Source of the DNA: Ariolimax columbianus
Taxonomy: Eukaryota > Mollusca > Gastropoda > Stylommatophora > Arionidae
Length of the DNA: 64,000 bases
Assembly (NCBI GenBank): GCA_036924085.1
Contig: JAVGWX010000009.1
Location: 61,885,012-61,949,011, forward strand
Direction: 5' to 3'
Made by a program: the position numbers and the translations under genes
Notes under the pieces: generated by a model
Seen by the model: only the letters and a program-made list of their open reading frames with translations
What the model was told of the DNA's origin: nothing
The model's database searches: none
Shown: positions 54,921-64,000 of the stretch, piece by piece
How the letters are laid out: the number at the start of each line of letters is the position of its first letter
How positions within the stretch are numbered: position 1 is the stretch's first letter

Positions 54921-55929
54921 TACACTGGACACCCATTGCATCTGACCTTCGATGCGGAGATGGCACTTGAACTGAAAGGAAAATTAAACAATTGTGAAAG
55001 AAGAAAGTGCTAAATTAACTGCAGCTTCAAGAGAATAGACATGCTTTGGCGCAGGATCATATAGCTAGGTCAACCACAGTTGAGGCATGTGCTTCTACTG
55101 GGGCGAATTAAATATTAAATTAAGCAAAATTAATGTAAGATAGCAGCTTTGAAGGAGACCCCGCATAACAATCAATGATAGCTCACCAGAGTGCTGATAA
55201 GCACATCGCTTCCAGAGGAAAACAATAGAAAAAGGGCATTGCAGAAAGTAAATAAATAGGAGAAAGAAAACAATATGGAACAGAGAGAAATAAAGAAAGA
55301 CAAAGAATTTTTTTTTTTTTTAAACAGTTATTCTGAGATATGAAATCTTTTACAATTCTAAAGATGTTTGGTTTTTCTTTGAAATAAATGCACATTGTCA
55401 TTTCCTTTTGCGCGTCTTGTGTTCAGGTCAAGGACGTGAGGCACGCAGCATGTGGGCTACATGTGGCCCGTCCATAATTATGATGTTATTCGCAATGTGA
55501 AGGCATCACAATGGTGAAACAAACTGTTAAAAAATGTGATTTAGATTTAAGAACGAATTTATTTTAAACAAGCAAAACATTTGGGGCCTAAACGGGGAGT
55601 GAAGAAAAGTAACACTGTAACTTGCCATGCATTTTGGAAGAGTCCACTAAGGCAAGTTGTGCTAGCTAGCACATCGTGTAGAAACTTGAAGTCACAGAAG
55701 CTTCAATACAAACGGGAAGGTCAACATTTGATGACATGTCCTGCATTTCTTATAGACCTATGCTCCATAGGGAACTTAAAAGGATTTGATCGATCGAAAG
55801 ATGTCAAAGGTAGCTAATAAATAGTTGGTTTCAATGTTTTACCTCATTAAAGTAACAATAGCCGCATTTCGAATAACCTGTCTTTATCAAGTGCGTGTGT
55901 ATGCTTTCCTGTGGTACGGCACTTAGATC
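54921..55929. other. Stretch without a recognised gene
   Basis: A T-run at 55310-55321 was noted. No coding similarity was seen. Confidence 0.4.
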
Positions 55930-56405
55930 ATCTTCACATGGCTCACGGACTACTGAAATTATATTCGCTTGGCTCACGGACTACTGAAATTACCTTAACG
56001 TGGCTCACGGACTACTGAAATTATCTTCACTTGGTTCACCTGCTACTGAAATGATCTCCACGTGGCTCACAGACAACTGAAATTACATTTTTGTGGCTCA
56101 CAGACTACTGAAATTGCCTTATTGTGGCTCACAGACTACTGAAATTATCTTCACGTGCTTCGCGAACTACTGAAATTATCCCCACGTGCCTCACGAACTA
56201 CTGCAATTATCTTCACGAACTACTGCAATTATCCCCACGTGCCTCACGAGCTACTGCAATTATCTTCACGTGCCTCACGAACTACTGCAATTATCTTCAC
56301 GTGCCTCACGAACTACTGCAATTATCTTCACGTGCCTCACGAACTACTGAAATTATCTTCACGTGGCTCATGGACAACTGAAATTACCTTAATGTGGCAA
56401 CTCCA
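55930..56405. repeat. 31-bp minisatellite, about 15 copies
   Basis: CTACTGAAATTATCTTCACGTG and variants recur every 31 bases; units towards the 3' end are more uniform (CTGCAATTATC) than those at the 5' end. One unit near 56205-56227 lacks the CGTGCCTCA part. Confidence 0.93.
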
Positions 56406-57247
56406 TTAGACGCCCTTGTTCTACCTCTGTAGGAGCAGATATCCTTTCTTGTATATACTTGCAATCGAGTGTGCAAGCAAACAGGCGGTTAGCCGGTTGG
56501 GTCTTTGTTTGATGGAGGGACGGCCTCATTTTGGTGTTCATGCGACAATTATTGGGTAGAAATTTCGCTACCTACAAAATTGTTGTCCAGACAGCAACTA
56601 ACAATCTGCTCCCAAGTATTTTCAGCTGCCATCTATACACGAGACCTCTGAGTTTATCATTCGTCCTCGATAGGACTAGGCGACGTTGTTACTTTCCTTT
56701 GAGACCATGGGGCGCTTGAAACTTTCGGGATTCTATTAACTGTTCGCAGCTTCGTTTTGTTCCGTTTTTATTTAGAGATAGGCGTTTTACCCCCCTGCCC
56801 CCCCCCCCCCCCTCCCCCTCGCGTGCCACATGGGCCACTAACATTTGTCTTATCGCGCCTCATGTTAAATCAACTTGTATTGACGCGGCCCCCCAGAATG
56901 GTTTGAGTTGGGGGACCGCTGTTCAAGATTGCGAAGTTCCAGGCAGACTCACAAGAATAAAGATGTTAGCAACCATCTCCACAGCAACGTCGGGAGATAA
57001 CTCTATTCAACCATCAGAACAACACTCTTTGATCATCTGAAGATGAAAGCAAAGAACAGTGGAGATATTGAGGGATCTAAAGAAGAAGCAAAGACGACGT
57101 AGCTCCAGGCCCTATGATAACCATGAACCAATCGCTGTCAGGTCAAAGGTCACGGAGAGAATGGAGCAGTAGTGAAGACCGAAATTATTTGTGAGTAGGA
57201 AGTTACGGTCGCCTAATTGGTATTGGTAACGGTTCAAATATCAACCT
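56406..57247. other. Stretch without a recognised gene; C-run near 56788-56812
   Basis: Nothing was recognised apart from the poly-C tract. Confidence 0.4.
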
Positions 57248-57312
57248 CCTCTCTCTATCTCTCTCTCTCTCTCTCTCTCTCGCTCTCTCTCACTCTCACT
57301 CACTCTCTCTCT
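57248..57312. repeat. (CT)n microsatellite
   Basis: TCTCTCTC with a few CA and CG interruptions. Confidence 0.95.
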
Positions 57313-57489
57313 TTCCTCACCTATGTTTTTTTTTGTAACATGGTTCTCCATTCCCACAGCGACATGCGATATTCTTGGTGGTAAAGGGGAGAGGGGTGGG
57401 TTAATCCACTCGTAGCCAGCCGGCTTAGGAATTTAGGGATCGTGGAAATTGATTTCTTCTTGTCAGCTTAGTAAGTAGACAGACAGGCA

Positions 57490-58110
57490 GGCTAGCAGAC
57501 GAACGAGAGATAGAGCAATGGGTGACGGGTGAATGGATGAGTGAGCGAATGAGTCTGGTGGTGGGGGATGGGTTGGGGGTGGTGGATGAGTGGGTGGTTG
57601 ATGTGATGGAAATGATGGATTGCAGGATGGGTTTGGGGTGATGGATTGGCGGGTGGGTGGTTGGATGTGGTGGAGGTGATGGATTGTGGATGAGTGGATG
57701 GGTTGGGGGTGATGGATTGGTGGATGAGTGGGTGGTTGGGGGATGGATTGTGGATCAGTGTGATGGGTATTTGGGCTGGGGTGATGGATTGATGGATGAA
57801 CGTGTAGTTGGATGTAGTGGGGGTAATGTATGAGTGTGGTGAGAATGGTGGATGAGTGGATTGATGTCATGGAGATGATGGATTACTGGATGAATGGATG
57901 TGGTTGGGGTGATGGATTGCTGGGTGAGTGGAAGACTTAAAGAACATATGGGATTAAGATAGATGGATGTGGGGTGAATGGATTGAAGGATACATGTGAT
58001 GGGATGGATGCATGTAGTGGGAGGGGTGGATACATGGACAGCTGTATGGGGGGTGAGATGGATGGATAGACAGACTATAAAACGGACACTAATTGGAATA
58101 TGGATCAATT
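57490..58110. repeat. G-rich GGAT/GGTGG low-complexity tract
   Basis: Irregular repeats of GATGGATTGGTGGATGAGTG and GGGTGGTTGGATGTGGTG. Frames full of histidine and proline on the minus strand result from it. Confidence 0.85.
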
Positions 58111-58799
58111 GGAAATTATGATTGATGGTCGATGGATCGAAGTAGGTGTGGTGAAGAAATGGCTAATACGTGAATTGATAGTCGGAAATGGAGAGACGGG
58201 CTTTCCATACCACCCTTCTTTGAACGACATTCCCATATCGACATTCCCTATAACTGCTTTCCTATAACGACATTCTCTTTTCAACTTATTTTCAAACTCC
58301 GGTCCTCCTTAGCTGAACCCAAGTCTGAAATCCTGACTGGCATATCATATCAGCTGTCTTAACCATGCATGACTCATTAATATGACTTGCCTGTTTGCAT
58401 CTTCCAACCGCCTGTTTGGACGTCCAAAGGGGAAAAAAATGCAATCGCCGATCTTGCAATGCTTGAATTAAACCGGGTTAGATTTGGAGCAAAATTTATG
58501 GCTTTGGCCATACCACAAGTTCAAGTCTGTTCCCATTACATAATTTATCCCGTCTTTTAAAAAAAAATATTATAGCTTCTACACACAAAAATTGCATGAA
58601 CTGCGTGATTCCAATAATCAAAACGAAATTCGTTAAGAATAAAAAATACTGTAAAACTCCAGTAGCTATTGTAAAACTGTTCAAAAGAATCAATTACTGT
58701 AAAACCGTACGTTTTATTTCGGTGTATAGAGATTATTACAACACTGTTCAAATAGGCTAAATTGCAAAAGTAGTCCCATATTTCACATGGAAACAGGCT

Positions 58800-58920
58800 G
58801 TTTCTTTGCAGTCTGGCTAACGAGGTGGGGATCGGCACGGTGATCCCCATAAGTGTGAGCTTGATGAGGAACCTATCGCCAAGAGAACCACCCTGGTCCA
58901 GCTTCTCAAGTATATATCGG
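58800..58920 (-). repeat. Interspersed repeat F, partial inverted copy
   Basis: The reverse complement reads GGGATCACCGTGCC..., CTCGTTAGCCAGACTG, matching the end of copies at 13.6 and 54.3 kb. Confidence 0.6.
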
Positions 58921-59162
58921 AATATGAAGAAAGCCACTGTAACCTGCCTCCAAAGAAAGTTGTAAAGAGTACCTAACTCAAGTGCTAGTAGCATTCGCAA
59001 CAACAAATGCGTGGCCTAGGGGTAGAGCTCCCGCTGTACGCTACACAATCCCAGTAGAACGCCTGCTACACGCTCCCAGTGTGCCGGATATGGATTCAGT
59101 CGTATCCATTTTGACAAACAAATAATGGCAACCTGTCAAGAAACTTCTTCCTCGTCGTTGTT

Positions 59163-59222
59163 TGCTCTCAAATAATCACATCTATCTCTCTCAAATAATC
59201 ATCTCTCTCAAATAATCACATC
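59163..59222. repeat. 21-bp minisatellite, left part, interrupted by the LINE
   Basis: CTCTCAAATAATCACATCTA units, two to three copies. The array resumes at 62649. Confidence 0.9.
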
Positions 59223-62200
59223 ATAATGGCTCAAGAGACGAAGCTCCGCATTTTCAATCTGTACGGACCACCAAACAGAGACCTATCGCTCTCGAGTATG
59301 GAGGTCAGAGACTCCAACTGCATAGTGGTTGGAGATTTCAACAGCCACTCGGAGAGATGGGGATACTCTGACACAGACAGCAGAGGTGACGAAGTGGAAG
59401 ATTGGGAGATAGATGCAAATCTCTCCCTAATCAATAGGCCGGAGGATAGCCCTAGCTTCTATTCAAGAACATGGCATACCACCTCGACTCCAGATTTGGC
59501 CTTCTCCACACAGGACATACACTATAAAATAGACCGCCAGGTGCTAAACCAACTGGCAGGTAGCGACCACAGGCCGATCAGGCTAACCATTGACATGGAA
59601 GTAGGCCCACAGGAAACAAAACCGCTCCCACGTTGGAATTACAAACGAGCCGACTGGGACAGATTTGCAATCCTGACAGATGGGCTGTGTGAAACCATCA
59701 ACACACGAAACACCAAAATGAAGCCCATGGTAGAGAGCCTAAGCAAGGCAATAATGCAAGCCGCCACTGAAACCATCCCAAGAGGAGCTAGGAAAAACTA
59801 TAAGCCCTACTGGAATGATGAGTTACAGAAAGTGGAAGATGCAGTAACAAATGCGAGGAACATGGCAGAACGAGAAAAATCCGTGGAGGCAAACATCGCC
59901 CTCAAAGCCGCCGCGGCGAAGTACAAACACACTCTCAAGCAAACAGCAAGAGAAAGTTGGAAAAATAAAACGGAAAGTTTAAACCTGGACAAAGAAGGGA
60001 ACAAGCTATGGAAGCTAGTCAGAGCCATGAACGACGAAACCCCGTCAAATAAACAAATTACTATCAAGCAAGGCGAGAACTTGATCACAGGTAAGAAAGC
60101 CGCAAACGCCTTTGTCGATCACTATGCCAGAGCAAACCACATCGAGGTCCCTGCAGATAAGCATACAGACATTAGCGAAGAGCTAAAGGGGCACGAAAAC
60201 ATAAATACGGCTCCTGAAGAGCACATGATGGCCAAACTAACAATGCGCGAAATGGAAGAGGCTATGAGAACACTAAAGAGAAGGAAATCTCCCGGAAAAG
60301 ACGGGATAACAAACGAAATGCTGATGGGGCTGGGCCAAACAGCGAAGGAAAAACTACTATCAGTCCTGAACCAAAGCTGGAAAAGGGGTATTGTACCCCA
60401 GGCATGGAAAGATGCAATACTGGTACCAGTACCAAAAACAGGAAAGGACAAAACAGATCCGAATGGATACAGGCCCATAAGCCTACTGAGCTGTGTCGGC
60501 AAGCTGATGGAACGGATGATAAACACCAGACTGATGTGGCATCTGGAAGAAAAACGAATACTAATTCCACAGCAAGCCGGCTTTAGACAGCACAGATCCA
60601 CTGAGGACCAGGTCATCCTCATAGCCCAGGAGATAGAAGATGCCTACCAGGCACAGAAACACACAGTAGCTGTTTGGGTGGATCTGGAAAAGGCATTTGA
60701 CAAAGTCTGGAAGGATGGACTTAGAGTCAAGCTAAGAAGAAGTGATGTTTGTGGGAAGATGTACAAGTGGATCAACCACTACCTCAAACAAAGAACGGCC
60801 AGAGTCCAAGTACAAGGGCAGATGAGCAAAAAGGTGACACTCGAGCAGGGAGTACCCCAAGGGGGAGTACTGTCACCCACACTCTTCCTGGTATATATAA
60901 ACGATATTACAGAGAATATACCAAGAAGAGTTCATAGCTCAATGTTTGCAGACGATCTGGCTATGTGGACCTCTGAAAAGAATCTCACCATAGCAAGAAA
61001 TCGGATGCAGCAGGCCCTAACATCGCTGGAAGAGTGGGCGAACTCATGGCTGGTCAAAATAAACGAGGAGAAAACCACGTGCACAATATTCTCGCTCTCA
61101 TTAAAACCCCAAAGTACCAAATTAAGCCTAAATGGCAAAATCCTGCAGCCAAACGACAACCCAACCTATCTGGGAGTCACATTTGATCGGCGCATGACAT
61201 GGAAAAGTCAGATTGAGAGAAACCGAATGAAAGCCAGAGAAAGAATGGCGATCATGAGGAAACTTGCTGGCACAAGCTGGGGAGCAGACGAAGGCATACT
61301 AAAGAAACTGTACACTGGAAGAGTGAGACCAGTTCTCGAGTATGGCATCGCGGCATGGACAACAGCAGCGAAGGCGAACTTCGATAAAGTTAACAAACTT
61401 CAAAACCAAGCCATGAGAATCATAACTGGTGGCATGAAGTCAACGCCAATTGTAGAACTTGAAAAGATTACAAAACTGCAATCCATGACCGACAGAAGAG
61501 ACTGCAGAGCCCAGCTGCAGTCAGAGAAACTCCGAAGACTGACGGACCATCCAATGTACCAGAGGCTAAACAATTTGGGAACTGGGAAACTAAAGCGGAG
61601 AAACTTTGCAGAAATAGCCAAAGCAAAGATGCACGAAGATCCCATAAACGCACTAACAACACCAAAACCCATCACTACTGTACGAAAACCTACTTGGAGG
61701 CAGGATATATTTCCAGAGGTGGTAGAAAATATACCAGGTATTGCAAACAAAAACTGCCAGACCGAAAAAGAAAGGAGACACACTACCTTAAGCTTCATAA
61801 CGAAAAGCTACCCAAGCATGGACTGGACCCATGCATACACCGACGGTTCTGTAACAAACACTACACAGAACGGAGGGGCAGGAGCATTCCTGAACCTACC
61901 AAATGGCAGAAAAATAACACTGTCATTCGCTACTGGTAAGTACACGAGCAATTTCAGAGCAGAGGCACTGAGGGCGGCAGTGGAAGAAATGGTAACACAC
62001 AGTGAAAATGAGAGCCATATAGTCCTGCTGACAGATGCTCTCGAAGTAGTCACAGCGCTAAAAAGCCAGAAAAACACTGAGCTTAATGACTTAAGAGCAG
62101 CACTCTGCAAACTGTGCAAACAGTCCGCACCAAAAAGGGTAGTGGTACAGTGGGTTTCGTCACACTGCAACATCCAAGGCAACGAGGAGGCAGACAGACT

Positions 62201-62648
62201 GGCAAAAGAAGGTGCAAGGCTACCACAAATAGATACCAGTATGACGTACGAAGAGTCAAAACGGCTTATCAAAGCCAGGTACATGTCCAAATGGGAAACC
62301 GAACATACTGGTTACACCAAAAACGATGCCTATTACCAGTTGAACCGAAGAGAGCAGGTCGTTGTCTTCAGACTTCGCACTGGCCACAACAGACTGAGGT
62401 ACCACCTCTTCAACAAATTGAAGATAGGGTGTACCGACGAATGCCCGTGCGGTACTGGTAAAATGACCACTGAACATCTGCTGCAGAACTGCCCGACATA
62501 CGAGGATCAGAGAGAGCAGATGTGGCCATTGCCAGTGGAACTGCAAGACAAGCTCTATGGTAGTGGCGAGAGTCTCAGGATGACCGCCGCTTTTTTCGAG
62601 AAAATAATGGTTACTGTCTGACTGTGTACGCAGAAGAAGAAGAAGAAG
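59223..62648 (+). mobile_element. Jockey-like non-LTR retrotransposon, 5'-truncated but otherwise intact
   Basis: This is the longest copy of the GAA-tailed family, 3.4 kb, with tail (GAA)n at 62632-62650. It sits inside the 21-bp minisatellite, and AAATAATCACATC is present at 59210-59222 and 62649-62661, either as duplication or as array sequence. The gag-like first frame and the first part of the endonuclease are missing, as expected from incomplete reverse transcription. Confidence 0.95.
59226..62621 (+). CDS. Jockey-like element protein: endonuclease (partial), reverse transcriptase, RNase H
   Basis: The frame has 1131 residues and no stop. The ATG lies three bases inside the element and is probably an internal methionine of a longer protein. 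Residues 1-125 are the C-terminal half of the EEP endonuclease: GDFNSH from 36 and SDHRP at 113-117 with the catalytic histidine at 115. The reverse transcriptase follows, with RRKSPGKDG near 351-359, AFDKVW at 490-495, the QGVPQGG.LSP box near 543-553 and the palm box FADD at 574-577. The RNase H domain has D873 (AYTDGS), E913, D937 and D990 (EEAD), a full catalytic set. The usual P before SHC is S here, unlike other copies. The end has a CPCG...EH...C motif and closes FFEKIMVTV. It would synthesise cDNA at the insertion site but lacks target-nicking residues of the endonuclease N-terminus. It looks recent. Confidence 0.93.
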   Translation: MAQETKLRIFNLYGPPNRDLSLSSMEVRDSNCIVVGDFNSHSERWGYSDTDSRGDEVEDWEIDANLSLINRPEDSPSFYSRTWHTTSTPDLAFSTQDIHYKIDRQVLNQLAGSDHRPIRLTIDMEVGPQETKPLPRWNYKRADWDRFAILTDGLCETINTRNTKMKPMVESLSKAIMQAATETIPRGARKNYKPYWNDELQKVEDAVTNARNMAEREKSVEANIALKAAAAKYKHTLKQTARESWKNKTESLNLDKEGNKLWKLVRAMNDETPSNKQITIKQGENLITGKKAANAFVDHYARANHIEVPADKHTDISEELKGHENINTAPEEHMMAKLTMREMEEAMRTLKRRKSPGKDGITNEMLMGLGQTAKEKLLSVLNQSWKRGIVPQAWKDAILVPVPKTGKDKTDPNGYRPISLLSCVGKLMERMINTRLMWHLEEKRILIPQQAGFRQHRSTEDQVILIAQEIEDAYQAQKHTVAVWVDLEKAFDKVWKDGLRVKLRRSDVCGKMYKWINHYLKQRTARVQVQGQMSKKVTLEQGVPQGGVLSPTLFLVYINDITENIPRRVHSSMFADDLAMWTSEKNLTIARNRMQQALTSLEEWANSWLVKINEEKTTCTIFSLSLKPQSTKLSLNGKILQPNDNPTYLGVTFDRRMTWKSQIERNRMKARERMAIMRKLAGTSWGADEGILKKLYTGRVRPVLEYGIAAWTTAAKANFDKVNKLQNQAMRIITGGMKSTPIVELEKITKLQSMTDRRDCRAQLQSEKLRRLTDHPMYQRLNNLGTGKLKRRNFAEIAKAKMHEDPINALTTPKPITTVRKPTWRQDIFPEVVENIPGIANKNCQTEKERRHTTLSFITKSYPSMDWTHAYTDGSVTNTTQNGGAGAFLNLPNGRKITLSFATGKYTSNFRAEALRAAVEEMVTHSENESHIVLLTDALEVVTALKSQKNTELNDLRAALCKLCKQSAPKRVVVQWVSSHCNIQGNEEADRLAKEGARLPQIDTSMTYEESKRLIKARYMSKWETEHTGYTKNDAYYQLNRREQVVVFRLRTGHNRLRYHLFNKLKIGCTDECPCGTGKMTTEHLLQNCPTYEDQREQMWPLPVELQDKLYGSGESLRMTAAFFEKIMVTV

Positions 62649-62815
62649 AAGAAATAATCACATCTATCTCTCTCAAATAATCACATCTATCTCTGTCAAA
62701 TAATCACATCTATCTCTCTCAAATAATCACATCTATCTCTCTCAAATAATCACATCTATCTCTCTCAAATAATCACATCCATCTCTCTCAAATAATCACA
62801 TCTCTCTCTCAAAAA
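62649..62815. repeat. 21-bp minisatellite, right part
   Basis: ATCACATCTATCTCTCTCAA units, about seven, continuing the array broken by the LINE at 59223-62648. Confidence 0.93.
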
Positions 62816-62833
62816 CCCGACTGTCCATCTCAG

Positions 62834-63515
62834 GGTTGTTTCATCGCCATACAGTTTCTCAGGCTTGTCTCATCGCCATACAGTTTCTTGTCTCATCGCC
62901 ATACAGTTTCTCAGGCAGGTCTCATCGCCATACAGTTTCTCAGGCAGGTCTCATCGCCATACAGTTTCTCAGGCTTGTCTCATCGCCATACAGTTTCTTG
63001 TCTCCTCGCCATACAGTTTCTTGTCTCATTGCCATACAGTTTCTTGGCTCATCGCCATACAGTTTCTTGTCTCATCGCCATACGGTTTCTTGTCTCATCG
63101 TCATACAGTTTCTCAGGCTTGTCTCATCGCCATACAGTTTCTTGTCTCCTCGCCATACAGTTTCTTGTCTCATTGCCATACAGTTTCTTGGCTCATCGCC
63201 ATACAGTTTCTTGTCTCATCGCCATACGGTTTCTTGTCTCATCGCCATACAGTTTCTTGTCTCATCGCCATACAGTTTCTTGTCTCATCGCCATACGGTT
63301 TCTTGTCTCATCGCCATACAGTTTCTTGTCTCATCGCCATACAGTTTCTTGTCTCATCGCCATACAGTTTCTTGGCTCATCGCCTTACAGTTTCTATGGC
63401 TTGTCTCATCGCCATACAGTTTCTTGTCTCATCCCCAAACAGTTTCTTGTCTCATCGCCATACAGTTTCTTGTCTCATCCCCAAACAGTTTCTTGTCTCA
63501 TCGCCATAGTTTCTC
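62834..63515. repeat. 23-bp minisatellite, about 29 copies
   Basis: TTTCTTGTCTCATCGCCATA plus CAG repeats. Variants with TCTCAGGCTTGTC or TCAGGCAGGTC mark higher-order blocks: the order of variants from about 62971 recurs from about 63112. All three plus frames are open over most of it, which is typical of stop-free units and not of genes. Confidence 0.95.
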
Positions 63516-63519
63516 TTGC

Positions 63520-63849
63520 AATTGACTTATGGAGGGCAGGTTGCCATTCTGTTACTTTTGTATAGCGGCAGACCTTCAGAACAAGTTCCACTGTTGGTTT
63601 GTTCTCCCAACATGGACACATGTCTGTGTGTCCTATTGTTAATTTGTTGAACAGATGATTTTTCGGTCTGCAGTGACCTTTTCGCAGCCTGAATATTGTC
63701 ACTTCACTTAACGAACTAGTCTGATCGTCTAATAGGTGAATTGATGTGGTAGGGAATATTTGAGTTGCCAGTGATGAAAGTTTATTCAAAACAGATACCA
63801 GTGGTGAGATTGCATGGCGTAGCTGAAGACAGCTAATTGTGGGTAGCAA
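63520..63849 (-). pseudogene. Jockey-superfamily LINE C-terminal fragment at the window end
   Basis: The minus-strand frame contains VTIFRLRKGHCRPKNHLF and then HTDMCPCWENKPTVELVLKVC, the RLR.GH..LN.H and cysteine-motif ending, here with P for L and VELVL in place of EH.L. It is an older, different lineage from the GAA-tailed copies. The 23-bp array follows where its 3' end would be. Sequence from 63850 to 64000 shows nothing further. Confidence 0.72.
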
Positions 63850-64000
63850 ATATTAATCAAGAATCTAGATTTATCTTAAAAAACGAACTATGTATCTGAA
63901 TTACAAGTGGGTATATCTCTTCCTGGCAAAGAGTAGTTTGCTTATGTTATGTCGAATCCTGGGTGCACTCTGTGCCACTTGTCTTTGGTGTTAAATTTTA

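Noticed and set aside
58557..59006. 149-codon minus frame resembling a membrane protein
   Set aside because: Part of it is the inverted repeat F copy and the rest is AT-rich. There is no family match that I know and no copy with conserved frame.
62836..63565. Frames above 200 codons rich in SSPYSFLSHRHTVS in all three plus registers
   Set aside because: Product of the 23-bp minisatellite.

Overview
The window looks like repeat-dense, gene-poor DNA from a metazoan. I found no host protein gene, no true tRNA or rRNA gene and nothing bacterial. Supporting observations are the mix of non-LTR retrotransposons (jockey-like and RTE-like), tRNA-derived SINEs with target-site duplications, hAT debris and very abundant minisatellites. 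A lophotrochozoan, probably a mollusc, is my best guess from the flavour of the LINE and SINE families. That is inference and not shown by the sequence.

Three long frames deserve to be called coding. An RTE-type element (about 23208-26462) encodes endonuclease and reverse transcriptase in one frame, broken by a single stop codon. A 5'-truncated jockey-type element (59223-62648) keeps an open 1131-codon frame running from the end of the endonuclease through reverse transcriptase to RNase H. Shorter 5'-truncated copies of the same jockey family lie at 1039-2038, 4990-5216, 9826-10420, 16256-16643, 44431-45644 and 46429-48285. All end in a (GAA)n tail and several have 7-14 bp target-site duplications. 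Older fragments of at least five other LINE lineages lie at 5.3, 6.1-6.8, 15.7-16.9, 20.7-22.1, 38.1-38.5, 42.6-43.0, 48.7-49.0, 49.7-50.3, 51.3-51.8, 54.7 and 63.5-63.8 kb.

Five copies of one tRNA-derived SINE family (called SINE-A here; all family letters are mine) lie at 1, 3.9, 18.7, 34.9 and 37.6 kb, four with recognisable duplications. SINE-B (2.8 kb) and a degenerate SINE-C (28.9 kb) also have tRNA-like heads. A second interspersed family, SINE-G, ends in the same ACGAAGAAG tail as the jockey elements and was probably mobilised by them. A third, SINE-H, carries a GTCGTAAGAGGCGACT core. A short repeat F occurs three times. A hAT transposase remnant (26.6-27.7 kb) and a small hAT-type MITE (39662-39867) represent DNA transposons.

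Tandem arrays cover roughly one fifth of the window by my addition. They include 35-bp arrays (three unrelated ones in the first 2.4 kb), a 16-bp array of 2.0 kb, a 25-bp array of 5.6 kb, and two 27-bp arrays sharing half of their unit. Others have units of 17, 18, 21, 22, 23, 29, 30, 31, 34, 37 and 42 bp, and there are long (TA)n and (TATC)n runs. Long frames inside these arrays arise because the units lack stop codons, and I do not consider them genes.

The structures least explained by standard categories are a 400-bp fold-back with arms of about 175 bp (43720-44118) and a near-perfect 39-bp stem-loop (28334-28428). Also notable are the nesting of retroelements inside SINEs and minisatellites, and the higher-order duplications inside the large arrays. 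The genes cooperate only as mobile elements do: autonomous LINEs supply reverse transcriptase that SINEs appear to borrow.
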